Source: Lepidurus packardi (taxonomy: Eukaryota; Arthropoda; Branchiopoda; Notostraca; Triopsidae). Taken from it: a stretch of 64,000 nucleotides of DNA. The position numbers and the translations under genes were made by a program. Under the pieces are notes generated by a model. It worked only from the letters and a program-made list of their open reading frames with translations. It ran no database searches and was not told where the DNA came from. The DNA lies in assembly GCA_023053545.1 (NCBI GenBank), contig JAKZAN010000005.1:5642001-5706000 (forward strand), in the 5' to 3' direction. Every line of letters begins with the position of its first letter. Position 1 is the stretch's first letter. Positions 19,709-29,965 of this stretch are shown here, piece after piece.

Positions 19709-22700
19709 TTATTGCACGATGATGTGGGGCGCCGAGAGCAGCACGGTAATGGTGGCAATGACGGTGAAAAGAGTGAAGATGATGAGACAGAAGCGATCAA
19801 CGACCATGGCTGCAAACTTCCAGTCGGCGATGAGGTCGCCTTCGTCCTCGCGCTTCTTAATTCGCGTGGTGATGAAGCGCAGTTCACGAATGATGGCTTG
19901 CAAATCCCGCTGTGCCTAGTCCCCCGCCACCGGAAAAAAGAGAGAAAGTAGAAACAAGGACAGGTCATTAGCGGTTTAATTCACAAGGGTCTCGGGGGAT
20001 TGGTCGAAGTGGAGTTTACTTGCACACAAGAAGTGCTGTTGTCGGTCTCGGAATCCATGGCCATCATGCCACCACTCCGACTTACGTAGCCGCTCATACC
20101 CATGTTGCCTAGACTGGAATGATGTGCGTGATGCCCGCCTGACGAATGATGATGAGACGAAGAATGGTGGTTGAACGACGACGAGGAAGGCGGCAAAGGG
20201 AAGCCGTGAGCTAAGTTGCCGGCTGAGGATGCAGCACTGCCATAACGTGCTCCTGTAGATGGCAGGAGTTGTAGTAAAAGCGAGCAATTTAAGAGGCAAA
20301 ATTCAGAATAAATTTAGTATTCTCGGGAAAAGTTCATTTTTTATATCCTCGGAATGGGAAACTTTCTGGCAAAACATAAGAAACCAATGTTTCTTTAAAG
20401 TATTAGTACTACAACACGAGAAAAAAATCTGGAAGATTTTAAATTACAATAAAATCAAAACGCAGGTTTGAGTTTTCGGTATCGAAGTTCGAAATATTAC
20501 AGTGACTTTTTACAGCGTACAGTAGATACCGCTTATTGTGATCACGTCTGTCAAGTGAATATTCATTATATTAAGCGAAGATTCTAATAACCGAAAATCG
20601 GAAATATGCAATAGAATGCTAGATTAACCGGCGCGTGAAACGAATTGGATTATTTAAACCAAAGAAACAACGCATCGTCTACATTTTGATACTTTCCACA
20701 CGTTTCCTTTTTCTAGAATCACTACACCCACTACTGTTTATTTCGTAACGATTTTTCAACAATTTTGGTAGAGAGGATTGGGGAATTCCTAACTTAACGG
20801 CCGCTTCCCTTTGTAGCAAGTCTTTTAAGTTTAACGTGTCATAAGTTTCAATGAGCTGCAACTTCTCTTTCACATTTAAACCAATTCTTTTCTTGTTCGT
20901 CGCCATTTTGTATAACACACGTCTAAAACATAACTAACACTGCACCTTTGAAGCCTACTCTTACGCATACGTAGGGTTTTCAACACGATATCCCTTCTAA
21001 TTTTCTCATTCAGTTAAAGTAACTGGTCATTCAATTGAAAAACTTGCTCATTTAATTGACTGGGTAGTTTATGTAGGAATTTTCCATAAGCGTAGTAATA
21101 GGCTGGAAATGGCAGGATTGGTTAAAACGAAAAAATATAATTACAGCAAATAAAACCAATATCATTGGTCAATATGCAATGTCCATGTAGCAAGCAGTAC
21201 TGTATTTTCGTTACTCTATGTGAAGATTCGTTTGAAATTGATTCTAATATCCGAAAGTGTGATTCTAATAACCGATTAAAATGCTATGAATTTTGTCATT
21301 ATGAATCGGTCCTTAAAATTTGATTCCATAAAGCGGCTGATTCTAGTAACCAGTGATCACAATAACCGGCATCCACTGGATATAATCATGCCCATACTAT
21401 AAGGGATTTTTTTTAGTCAGAAATTAGTATTTCCTAAATGTTAGTACCAAGGTAATTTTAGTAAAAAGGTGTTAACCTTTTAAGAGTTCAATGAAATAAG
21501 AGGAATGTGGTATGAAACATATTTTCACACGGGTCTGGTATTTTTACTGTCATAAAAGCAATTAGCCCGCCAAAGTGGGAAGTCTTTATCACCTCTGGGC
21601 GTCATGAATAATGATATGACATGGTGACGATAATTCATATGGTTGGTAAATTTATTACAGAGAAAAGGTCTACCATAGCACAATCACAGCAAAAAGGGAA
21701 AATGGTTAAGGGAAAATCTGCGTCAAAAGTTTGCTTTTGAGCATAAGTATCGACCAATTCCTCTTCCCTTTTTGGACAGACTCATCCACATCTAACCTTT
21801 TGAAATTATATTAAATTAACAACGTAAAAATCAATCATGCAATGAAATGAAAAATAAATAAACACAACAAAACAAGAAAATGTGGTACCTCGGAAATCAT
21901 CGTCCATGTCCAACACATTTGCTAGCAGGCTGCGCGAAGAGCGCTCTTTCAATTCGAGTTCTTTCATGCGATGATTCATGAGGATCGTTTTGCGCGTGAT
22001 TTTCTTGCCTGGTCGGCTCATGCGAAGAATCCAGGGCAGCCAGAGCAGAAATACCGTTCTCACCTACGGAGTCGAAAGCCATTCGTAAGAGATGTTACTG
22101 TTATTGTATTTATCCGTAGGGGCTATATAGGACCAGCAACAGTAATAGCTTCAGGAATGATTGGCCCGGAGGCTAACAATAAGGCCGTTATAGCGGCTGT
22201 TGCGAGTTTTCTCCTTCGTTATGTGACAGATCAATGATCAGAGATCGATAAGAATAGGCCTGTTCACCCCCTAATTCAGCGGTGCTCGGATTTCTCGTCA
22301 TTCTCGTTCCGTCTTATTTCATTTTCATTGATATAATCCGTAGGCCTAGCACAGGATCCGTTTGAAATTGAGAAAAGCCAGCTCCGCTCCACGCGGGTCG
22401 CTTAATCCGTAGTAGTTTATCGATTGACCGTTGCGTCTGTGGTGTACTGCGTCTCCCGCGGTTTACATCCTGGGCGACGTACGCTGTAAATAAATTCTTT
22501 TTTTCCGGCGTTGTCTCTCTGTCATTTTCCTTACTACTGGCTTAATAAAAAACAGTAATGTCTTATGCTCCTTATCCGAACCTTCTACTCTAGCTGACTT
22601 GACTACAGTGCTCCTGTTAAGGGGCACTGGATAGCGCTTGTGTTCATCACAAAGGGTCTCGACCAACACTGACGATCTCTTCATTCCTCGGATCTTGATA

Positions 22701-25682
22701 GGAAAGCATTATAGAAGGAGAAACCTGTCACGCTTCACCGCCACAACGAACATTTCTTTTCCATCATTTCTTCTTTTCCTGTGTGCATGTATATTATTCG
22801 GTGCGTCAGCGTGTGGATATTGCTGGCTAAGGCGTATAGCAAGACGAATAATACATAAGAGATACCTCAGTGTATATAGGCGAGTAACAAAATCTTTTTG
22901 TGACTGTTTTGTTCAGCTCGTGTAGAGCCCAGAAATGAAAGGGACTTTTATAGCACCTTGGACATGACAGTTGCTCGTCAGATATGGATACGAAGCGAAC
23001 GAAAAGAGAAAAAAAATAGAAGAAAAGAAATTTCGTCTGAAATTCATTATTCAGCGTTTGCGTTGTCTGCTCACGTTCGGCGGGAACCTGCTGCGAGTCG
23101 CAAAATTGGTTCTCGTGAGGAAATTCCTCGAAGCTCAGTTTTGGTGATTTGTCCCTAATTGTCTTGGAAAGACGGTTTATAGTAGTAACTTGTTTCTTCT
23201 CTCCCTGGTTAAGGTTCAGTTCAAGACTTTACCTGCAACGTCCAACGGATTGGGAAAGACAAAGAGAGAGAAAGCGAACAGACCGAAGTCTTGCAGCAGC
23301 CGGATTTGCAAGACTGGCAGTAGAAGTGCTGTGAGCTTTAATTGGGGTAAGAGTTTGCTTATTTGTAGGCTCTCGGCTATTTTATAATAGGTGGTGTCTC
23401 ATTAAAAGCTGCAGTAGTGTGCAAGCTTCCCTTAAAATTTATGTATAGAAAATAGAGGCCTGTTTACCTCTACTACCTCAGCTCTTTCTCCCTCTCTGTA
23501 TTTAGCAACTCCATTCCCTGAGATGTTGTTTGTCAAGTTTTTGCTGGAATTAAGACGCTGTTAACCCCGTCTAGGCCTTACTGCTTGGTTAACTTCCTGG
23601 TGGATGAGATCTTAAGTTGGCTAATTTTAAACTAACAGTCCGTAAGGGGATGTATTGCTGCAGTAACTTCAAACTTCGCTTCGAAAAGCGTCTGCTCAGG
23701 AGGTTATAGCAATTCCGTTTGTCATGCCAACTGCGGGGAAGTGCCTTTAGACAGCCGTTCTCTTGTCTGCAAACAAAACAGGGACGAAAAAACAATTCTC
23801 AACTGAGACGCGGGGAAGTTTTCAGTGAGAAATATGACTTTTTTGGGGTGTGTGACCCGGGGAGGGGCAATGTTCTGTGGAGTGTGTCCAAGCTTGCCAT
23901 CGTCTGGATTTGATTTAAGATCGCATTTTCTTCTGTTTTGTTTCTTTTTCTTTATTTTTTCTGTATGTGCTTCCTTTGGCTGACTGGAAAATAACAGTGA
24001 AAATTGTGGGAACATTCCAGAAGTAATGGCACATGGCAGAACCGACTCGGCGAACGAAAAGAGCCAACTGTCCGCCCACTCAGTCAATATCCCTTAATGC
24101 AGAGTATAGCGATTTCTTCTTCTTTTTCTTCTTCTTCTCTATTTCTTACTTTCGTACGTAAAGCTGAAAAGTATACGGCTAGACACATATAAACTTACCC
24201 AAGGCTGCATTTCGTGCATGTCGGCCGTGCGGTGATGATAGTTGAGTACGACGACAGTAAGCACCACGGAGGACGCCACCATGAACATGATGCAGTTGAA
24301 ATAGGTGCCTTTTGGGGGTTGTGGGTGTCAAGTGAAAGCATTTTAGTCATTGAGATCCGAGAAAGGACGAAATGGGGTAAATAGAAAGCAAAAGGACTTT
24401 GGTTAGTATTTGAGCCATGCAAAATACTCGAGCGGAAAAGGCCAGCCTGAAGCACAAACGGACCTAATTAGCCCCATGAAAGCAACGATGAAGTTGTTAA
24501 AGTTGATGATGAGTGCCTCTACTCCCTAGAGAAAGCCACACAGCGCATGCCAGCAGAGAGCGACACACTCGACACCTCCAATGACATGCTGACGGAATGG
24601 AAAACAACTCAAGAAGAAAAATAGGACATGGAGGCACCTTTTATGAGCTTTGGGCACACTTTTTATTACAGTTTTTTTTAGTTGGTTGGTGGGGTTTGGT
24701 ACTTAAAAGCGGTGTGTATAGATAGCACGGCAACATGGCACAGGGTCCCAACTTAATTTCGTGATATTTATAAAAGTATACGAGTGAGGAAGAAAAAAGG
24801 CTTCCCGATGTCTGGGCGGAAGCTCTGATTGCTGCACAGTATTGAGTTGCAGAGTATGAGGGACATGTGTGTGTTTTTTATTAGTGCAGAATTGGTTGGC
24901 GACGATGACGAATTTTGCGGAATTGGGTTGTCACACGTATAAAGAGACAAGGAGAGCGGAAAAAGGCAAGAAAAGAGAGAGACACGGATTTAAATAAGAG
25001 CGGTTCAGTTTTTCCTGTTTAAATAAAACAATGAGGAAAGAAAATTAGAAGCAGGGATACAAGTAAAAACGAACTGAAAACAAAAGAAGAGACGCTGGTC
25101 GGGGCGATTGCTGTTTATCTTTCTTTTGTTGGCGTTCTTTATTAATATATATATATATATATATATTTGACATTTGACAGTCGTTTGGTGGTCGCTTTAA
25201 CAAGAGTTAGGTTGGGGGAAAGGTAGTTGGGGTAGGTTGGAGCTCTATGGAAACGAAATAGGATTTCCAATTTGCTGGCTTCAACCTTTTTGATGAAGCC
25301 AGAAACTGTATTAGGATGCTAAGGAAACTTTCTGTGAGTCCTAAGAGCAAAAGTTGAGAAGGTGTGTCAAATGCTGTGGGGAAAAGCGAAAAGTTGAGAG
25401 AGGTACGTACACACATGGATTGAGGAGGTTTATATATAGTCTATATAGTATATATGTGTGGATATAAGGAAATGAAAAGAAATGCAGCCATCGCCTCCGT
25501 CAAACGTGGGCATGAGCAGAGATGAAAATTTAGATGAAATCAAAAGTTTTTGGGGAAGAAGAAGGGGCAAGATGTCATTGCCCAAGACGCAAAGGGAAAA
25601 AAAAATAAAAATAAACTAACAAATATTTAAATAAAGGACCGTGGGTGGCTATTGATGTGTTTGAGCTTAACCAAGGGTAAAA

Positions 25683-25716
<34 letters not shown>

Positions 25717-28700
25717 AGGAAGAAGATGACAGTCGTAAAAAGAGTCTTTAGTTTTTTTACGAGCATCTCTCTGTCTGTATACCAAGAATAAAGTTGGGTA
25801 GAGGTGGTGTTTTTGCTAATGCTGATCCTGGGCTCGGACTTTGTGCTGAGTTTGATAAATTCCCAAGTGCAGCAAGAGCGGTTAAAGATAAAAGGATGCA
25901 TAATACGAGATAAAAGGAAATCTTTGTTTCCCTTTCGTTTTGGGGTTTCCGTTAGTGTAAAGTATCAACACTCCTTCATGTTGGAGTGGTTGTTTGGTGA
26001 TTTATGTAACCGGGCTGCAGCTGCGTTCAGCGCCATATCAGAGCGCTAATTTCAGTTCGACGGACGTCGGTGCAAGTTACACGTACACACGTTGGCCGTC
26101 AGTTTTCTTGTTGCTGGAGGGTTGTCGTGTCCGATCCAACATTTATGGTGCCCGGGCACGTCCAACAAAGCTCGCCCTCACCCGCAACTTTGCCGGATTC
26201 TATTAAGCAAGAGAGCAGGTGTGCTGAACAGCCAGGTTTCCGTCATGCAACAAGCGAGCAACACACATCAACTTCATGTAACAGTGCAAAATGAGCGGAT
26301 TTCAGATGAGATGGAGGAAGAGAAGGGTAATGGAAAGAGCAGCAGCCATAAAAATTGCAACGTGAACTGGAAGGATGCGGTGGGATTTACCAGGAGTTGG
26401 GCGGGGTTACTGGTTTGTCTTGGCGGGATATTTTTCTTTAAGGGGGCTGGTTAGAGAATAGATGTCATAAAATACCTAAAAGCGGAATGGCGTCAGACAC
26501 TTGGGGTAGAGTCTCGGCCACCAAATTGAGAAACACCGTCAGGGAGAGCAGGATGGTGACGCCTGTGGAAAAGTGGGCGGGAGTTGTATTAGGATAGATG
26601 AACCGTTTGTCAAAAACAGACTTTTTTCGCTTTTTTTTCTTCGTTTGTTTTAAGACAGGTGTGTTTATCGAAAAGAAAACGTGCGATTTCGTCGGTGTTT
26701 TTAAGTCAGGTGGAATTTTGGGTAGTGGGCGGGGCGACCGTTGATGAACACTGTAAAAGGCAAAGGGTTTCAACTTTTTTGGAATCTTGTTATACGAATG
26801 ATAAAGAGTTTTTTCTTATACGAAAAGCCAAGAAAATAAGATTTGCCATCGCTCCGAACACGGCGTCCTCTTCTTTTTTCTCATTCTGTGTTCCTTTTTT
26901 GTTTTAAATGCGGCGGTCAACAGTTTCTTGTTGTTTTTTGGTTGGGTTTGGCGTGATTGTTACATGCACGCGCGAGACACACAAGATCCACCCAACAATT
27001 GCGCGATTGTTGACCTTGTGTTTTTTATTTGGGAAAATAAACCAATTTGAAAATATATATGAAAAACGGAAAGAGTAATATATGTGTATATGTTTAGTGG
27101 ACGGTGCAAGACATGATTGTGTGAGTGTATGTGTTTTTTGTGAAGGAATCGTTCTATGGACCAACACATGTAATACCTATGATAGGCAAGGCTTCCGAGG
27201 TGCTGGGTGTCTTTTCAGCCACCAAGTTGAGGAAGACGGTGAGAGAAAGGAGCACTTTGACGCCTGATGACATTCAATAACAAGTTTCACATGGTGAGTC
27301 TTCCCTTACTACCCGTGATCTTTTTGCACCCCAAGTTTTGACTTTGGGAGAAAGTCACACAAGGACAAAACTTGGGGGGAGAAAGAGAGGTTGACGTGCA
27401 CTGATGGGACTCGGAAGAACACATTTTTTGTTATTTTGTAAAATGAATCTGTGGTGGTAAGTGAGAGAGAGAGAGAGAGAGTGAAAGGTAGAGGGCGGGG
27501 TAACAGGCACTTACCCAGTGTGAGTTTCTCCCCAGAATCGGGAGGCAGAGTAAAACCCAAAAGGGCCATGGAGGAAATGAGTACGCAAGGAACGATGAGG
27601 TTGAAGAAATAGTACAGCGTCCGGCGCCGAATGTGTACCGTGAATGTAATGTCAACGTACGGCTCTGGACAACACGTATAATACTGCACGTTGCGTTTGG
27701 CAGGCACTCCTGTGTTGGGGTTTGTGCCTTTATGTTAGACCAGGATTGAGAGAGTAAAATTAGATTGGGTACCTATGAGCTCCCATTCGCCGTTGGTGAT
27801 GAAGGTACTGGTGTCGCCCCCGTCTTCCGTCCGCAGGAGCAGATCTACCTGTTTTCGACGTGCAGTACAGGAAAAGCGTTGAATACACTGAACTCGAATT
27901 TAGGCATTTAAGACCCTGGACAATATTATCGACTTTTGATCATTAACAGTATTGTCATTTGACTATTTATTATTTATTATCTTTTGACAATATTATCAAT
28001 TTTGAATATTGTAGACTGATAGAATCAATTTCGAACTTTCGAAATGTACATTTGTTGGAGCGTCAAACCAGTAAGACTTGTAGGGTCTTAAGGCTCCCGT
28101 ATACCTTAGCTCGGTATAGGCAGTTAACATGGGGAAATTCAGAACAAGTTTTTGAGGAAACCAGCATATTTAATGAGAAAATTATTTGATAGTAATCTTG
28201 GGCTTGCTAACTTCTAGTGCACAACCAATAAAATTTTTTTTTAATGAGTAATAAATTAGCAATATGCAAATTAAGTTTGCAACAATGAGAAATAGTTTGC
28301 CTAAAAATTTATGCTTTGTATGCATTAGCTACTGACAAAAGAGAACTTTTGTTTTAGATTGCTTTCAAATCTGACAAGCCGGTTCAAAATCTGAAAGTTC
28401 GACGACTTGATTTGATTTGCTGCTACAGCAAATTGTTTTGACAAGTGGTACTTTTCAGAATAAAAAAAGCGTAGAACTTTGCCGGCAACTAGCTATCTAT
28501 TTATTTTTTTACTTCCTTACGTAAGACTTCAACAAAAAAATAACAAACATCAGTACCATCCGTGACTGCTTCGCATCAATAAGCTAAGGTATACGGAAGC
28601 CTTAAGACCCTAGGCAATATTGTCAACTTTTGGTGATTGAATCAACTTGAAACGTTTAGTTGGAGCGTCAAACCAATAAGATTTCTAGGGTCTTAAATGC

Positions 28701-29965
28701 CCAAACTAAGTTGAGGGAATTTGATTTTTTAGAAAAAATAGTGCAAGAAGGTTTGACTGTACCATGAATCCGTCGTAGGTCCAGCTGCCAAACTTCATGA
28801 CACAGTGTTGGTCATCGAAGGGAAACCAGGTGATGTCTATCTTGCACGTGCTTTTCAGGATACCGGGTGGTACGTAGTTGCAGCTTCCGTTGTGCCGTAC
28901 GACGACGTTGGTAGGGTACGTCCCGTCAAAGCCCTCGTCCGCGCTTCAGAAAGTTATACATTTTTGTAAGATTGTTTTTTGTAAGAAAAGATAGGATTCG
29001 TCTTTTCTTGCCCCGTTTGAATCTTGTTAATTAAAGTGAGCCGTACCTATTGTACATAAGGACGTCAGGCTTCCAAATCCGGTGTGGTGGTATTCTCACG
29101 TCTTTGACGCCTCCAAAATCAGCCGGATTCCATCTCAAGTTGTAGTCGTTCCAGTCCTGGCGACAGGAGGGCACGAAAAAAAGAAGCGAATGAGCCTGAT
29201 TAAAAATCCCTCTCGCACATGAAAGGGCTGAGGAACTGGAATAAAAAAAAGAGAGAGACAACATGGCTAGCTGGAAAAGGACAGGATTTTAATACGGCTT
29301 TTGTGTATACAAACAAGGGAAAAACTCGTGTTCTTCTGCTTGCGCTAGTTGAGGAGAGAAACGAACTACAATTGGGTTATTTCCTGAAAAGAGTATAGGA
29401 AAATCGATGAGCGCTTGTATGTGTGCCTTGAGTAAATACTATGCTGATTACCCTCGAGATGCTGAACCCTCCTTAATTAGGCGGGGAAAAATTTCTTCGC
29501 TATGTAAAATCGTTATGCCTCAAAATTGGAGAGGTGGATCTCACCTCGGAAAAGACGTGCGCGAATACCAATCGTGAAACCAGAGTAAAAAAGGCAGGGA
29601 AAAAGCGGAATCAGGAAAGAATAAATTGAAAAGCAAAGGATTCATGAGGAGCAAAAAGATAGTAATGATAAATAAAAAAACGAAACGTACCATGTTGAGC
29701 CAGGCGTTGGTGGTGAGAATCTGGTTCTTCTCGTCCTGCGTGGGAGAAAAACATAAATATTTTTATCTGGTGTGTTGGATAAACAAAAAAGATAAACATT
29801 TTCTTTTTTTAAAAAAGGAACTCACCACGTCGATGATTTGCTGCAAAGTTAATCCAAAACTGATGGTAACAGGTTCGGATTCATTGGCTACTGGACGCTC
29901 GAGGACGTTGTACTTATCGAGCAAAAAACTGAGCAGACGTTTCTCGTGACTGCCTCCCTGACAGC
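19709..29965 (-). CDS. nAChRalpha6: nicotinic acetylcholine receptor alpha6/alpha7-type subunit (5' exon missing)
   Basis: Pentameric ligand-gated cation channel subunit of the synaptic membrane. Exons (minus strand): 29965-29826, 29735-29691, 29156-29047, 28943-28763, 27848-27773, 27709-27515, then 27263-27177 or 26562-26476, then 24308-24199, 22063-21889, 20252-20020, 19915-19709. All phases agree; with one pore exon they give about 519 aa without the signal peptide. Landmarks: [14 protein letters not shown] start of the mature protein; [15 protein letters not shown] (45-nt exon); [19 protein letters not shown]; the 13-residue Cys-loop [15 protein letters not shown]; vicinal cysteines YYTCCPEPY, which mark an alpha subunit; M1 [20 protein letters not shown]2 from GEKLTLG onward; M3 [35 protein letters not shown]; a His/Ser-rich loop; [20 protein letters not shown] (start of M4); stop after HIIVQ. 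Exon layout matches insect alpha6. The signal-peptide exon, ending in phase 1, was not found. An alpha7 assignment remains possible. Confidence 0.95.
20020..20252 (-). other. nAChR exon encoding a His/Ser-rich cytoplasmic loop insert
   Basis: Lies between the exon ending MDDDFR and the exon starting [12 protein letters not shown]. It encodes 77 residues with runs such as [20 protein letters not shown], then [20 protein letters not shown]. The end is set by donor CAA|GTAAAC; the open frame would otherwise stop at about 19981. The M3-M4 loop is the most variable part of the family, so this block is probably lineage-specific. The donor choice is inferred from phase. Confidence 0.75.
20520..21378 (-). 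mobile_element. pogo/Tigger-like non-autonomous element, copy 1 (in an nAChR intron)
   Basis: The ends CAGTAGATACCGCTTATTGT and (inverted) CAGTGGATGCCGGTTATTGT form terminal repeats of about 26 bp, both running into GATCAC. A TA precedes the left end; the right flank reads GATA, so that TA is slightly displaced. A minus-strand frame at 20918-20679 encodes a CENP-B/Psq-type helix-turn-helix ([20 protein letters not shown]) followed by a basic RKRKR tail. The rest of a pogo-type transposase (DDE domain) is absent. 59603-60396 is another copy in opposite orientation. Located in the intron between nAChR exons 20252 and 21889. Confidence 0.8.
20679..20918 (-). pseudogene. truncated pogo-like transposase, helix-turn-helix part only
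   Basis: 79 codons: [20 protein letters not shown], then [14 protein letters not shown], then the Psq-type helix [20 protein letters not shown], then [14 protein letters not shown] and a stop. Full pogo/Tigger transposases continue with a second DNA-binding helix and a DDE domain; none is present. It could be transcribed within the nAChR pre-mRNA from the same strand. Confidence 0.7.
25146..25166. repeat. (AT)n microsatellite in nAChR intron
   Basis: About ten ATAT dinucleotides, in the 2.2-kb intron between the distal pore exon and the M3 exon. The same intron also has a poly-A tract of about 30 nt at 25685-25714. Confidence 0.9.
26476..26562 (-). other. nAChR mutually exclusive pore exon, distal copy
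   Basis: 87 nt, phase 2 in / 1 out, between CCTGTGGCG-side acceptor (CCACAG) and donor GTATTT. Encodes [20 protein letters not shown] then VSDAIPLL: most of M2 and the M2-M3 linker. The 6' pore position is Thr, the common residue in alpha7-like subunits. Same length and phases as 27177-27263. Confidence 0.93.
27177..27263 (-). other. nAChR mutually exclusive pore exon, proximal copy with Lys at 6'
   Basis: 87 nt with acceptor GTCATCAG and donor GTATTA. Encodes [20 protein letters not shown] then TSEALPII. It is homologous to 26476-26562 and has identical phases, so including both would still keep frame but duplicate M2; the family precedent is mutually exclusive use. Compared with the distal copy, M2 6' is Lys, not Thr, and the linker differs at several positions. 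Confidence 0.92.
27902..28703. repeat. duplicated TTAAGACCCT-bounded unit in nAChR intron
   Basis: Two units lie in the same orientation. The first runs about 27905-28091 and the second about 28602-28697. Each starts TTAAGACCCT, then (G/A)G(A/C)CAATATT, holds GGAGCGTCAAACCA, and ends AGGGTCTTAA. The inverted TTAAGACCCT/AGGGTCTTAA boundaries suggest each unit is itself a small TTAA-type element. They shared a single TTAA before the 510-bp insertion at 28092-28601 split them. Confidence 0.72.
28092..28601. mobile_element. 510-bp piggyBac-like MITE (TTAA duplication) in nAChR intron
   Basis: Termini GGCTCCCGTATACCTTAGC and GCTAAGGTATACGGAAGCC are inverted repeats, 18 of 19 matching. They are flanked by TTAA at 28088-28091 and 28602-28605, the target duplication of piggyBac-type transposition. 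No transposase is present. It sits between nAChR exons 27848 and 28763. Confidence 0.88.
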
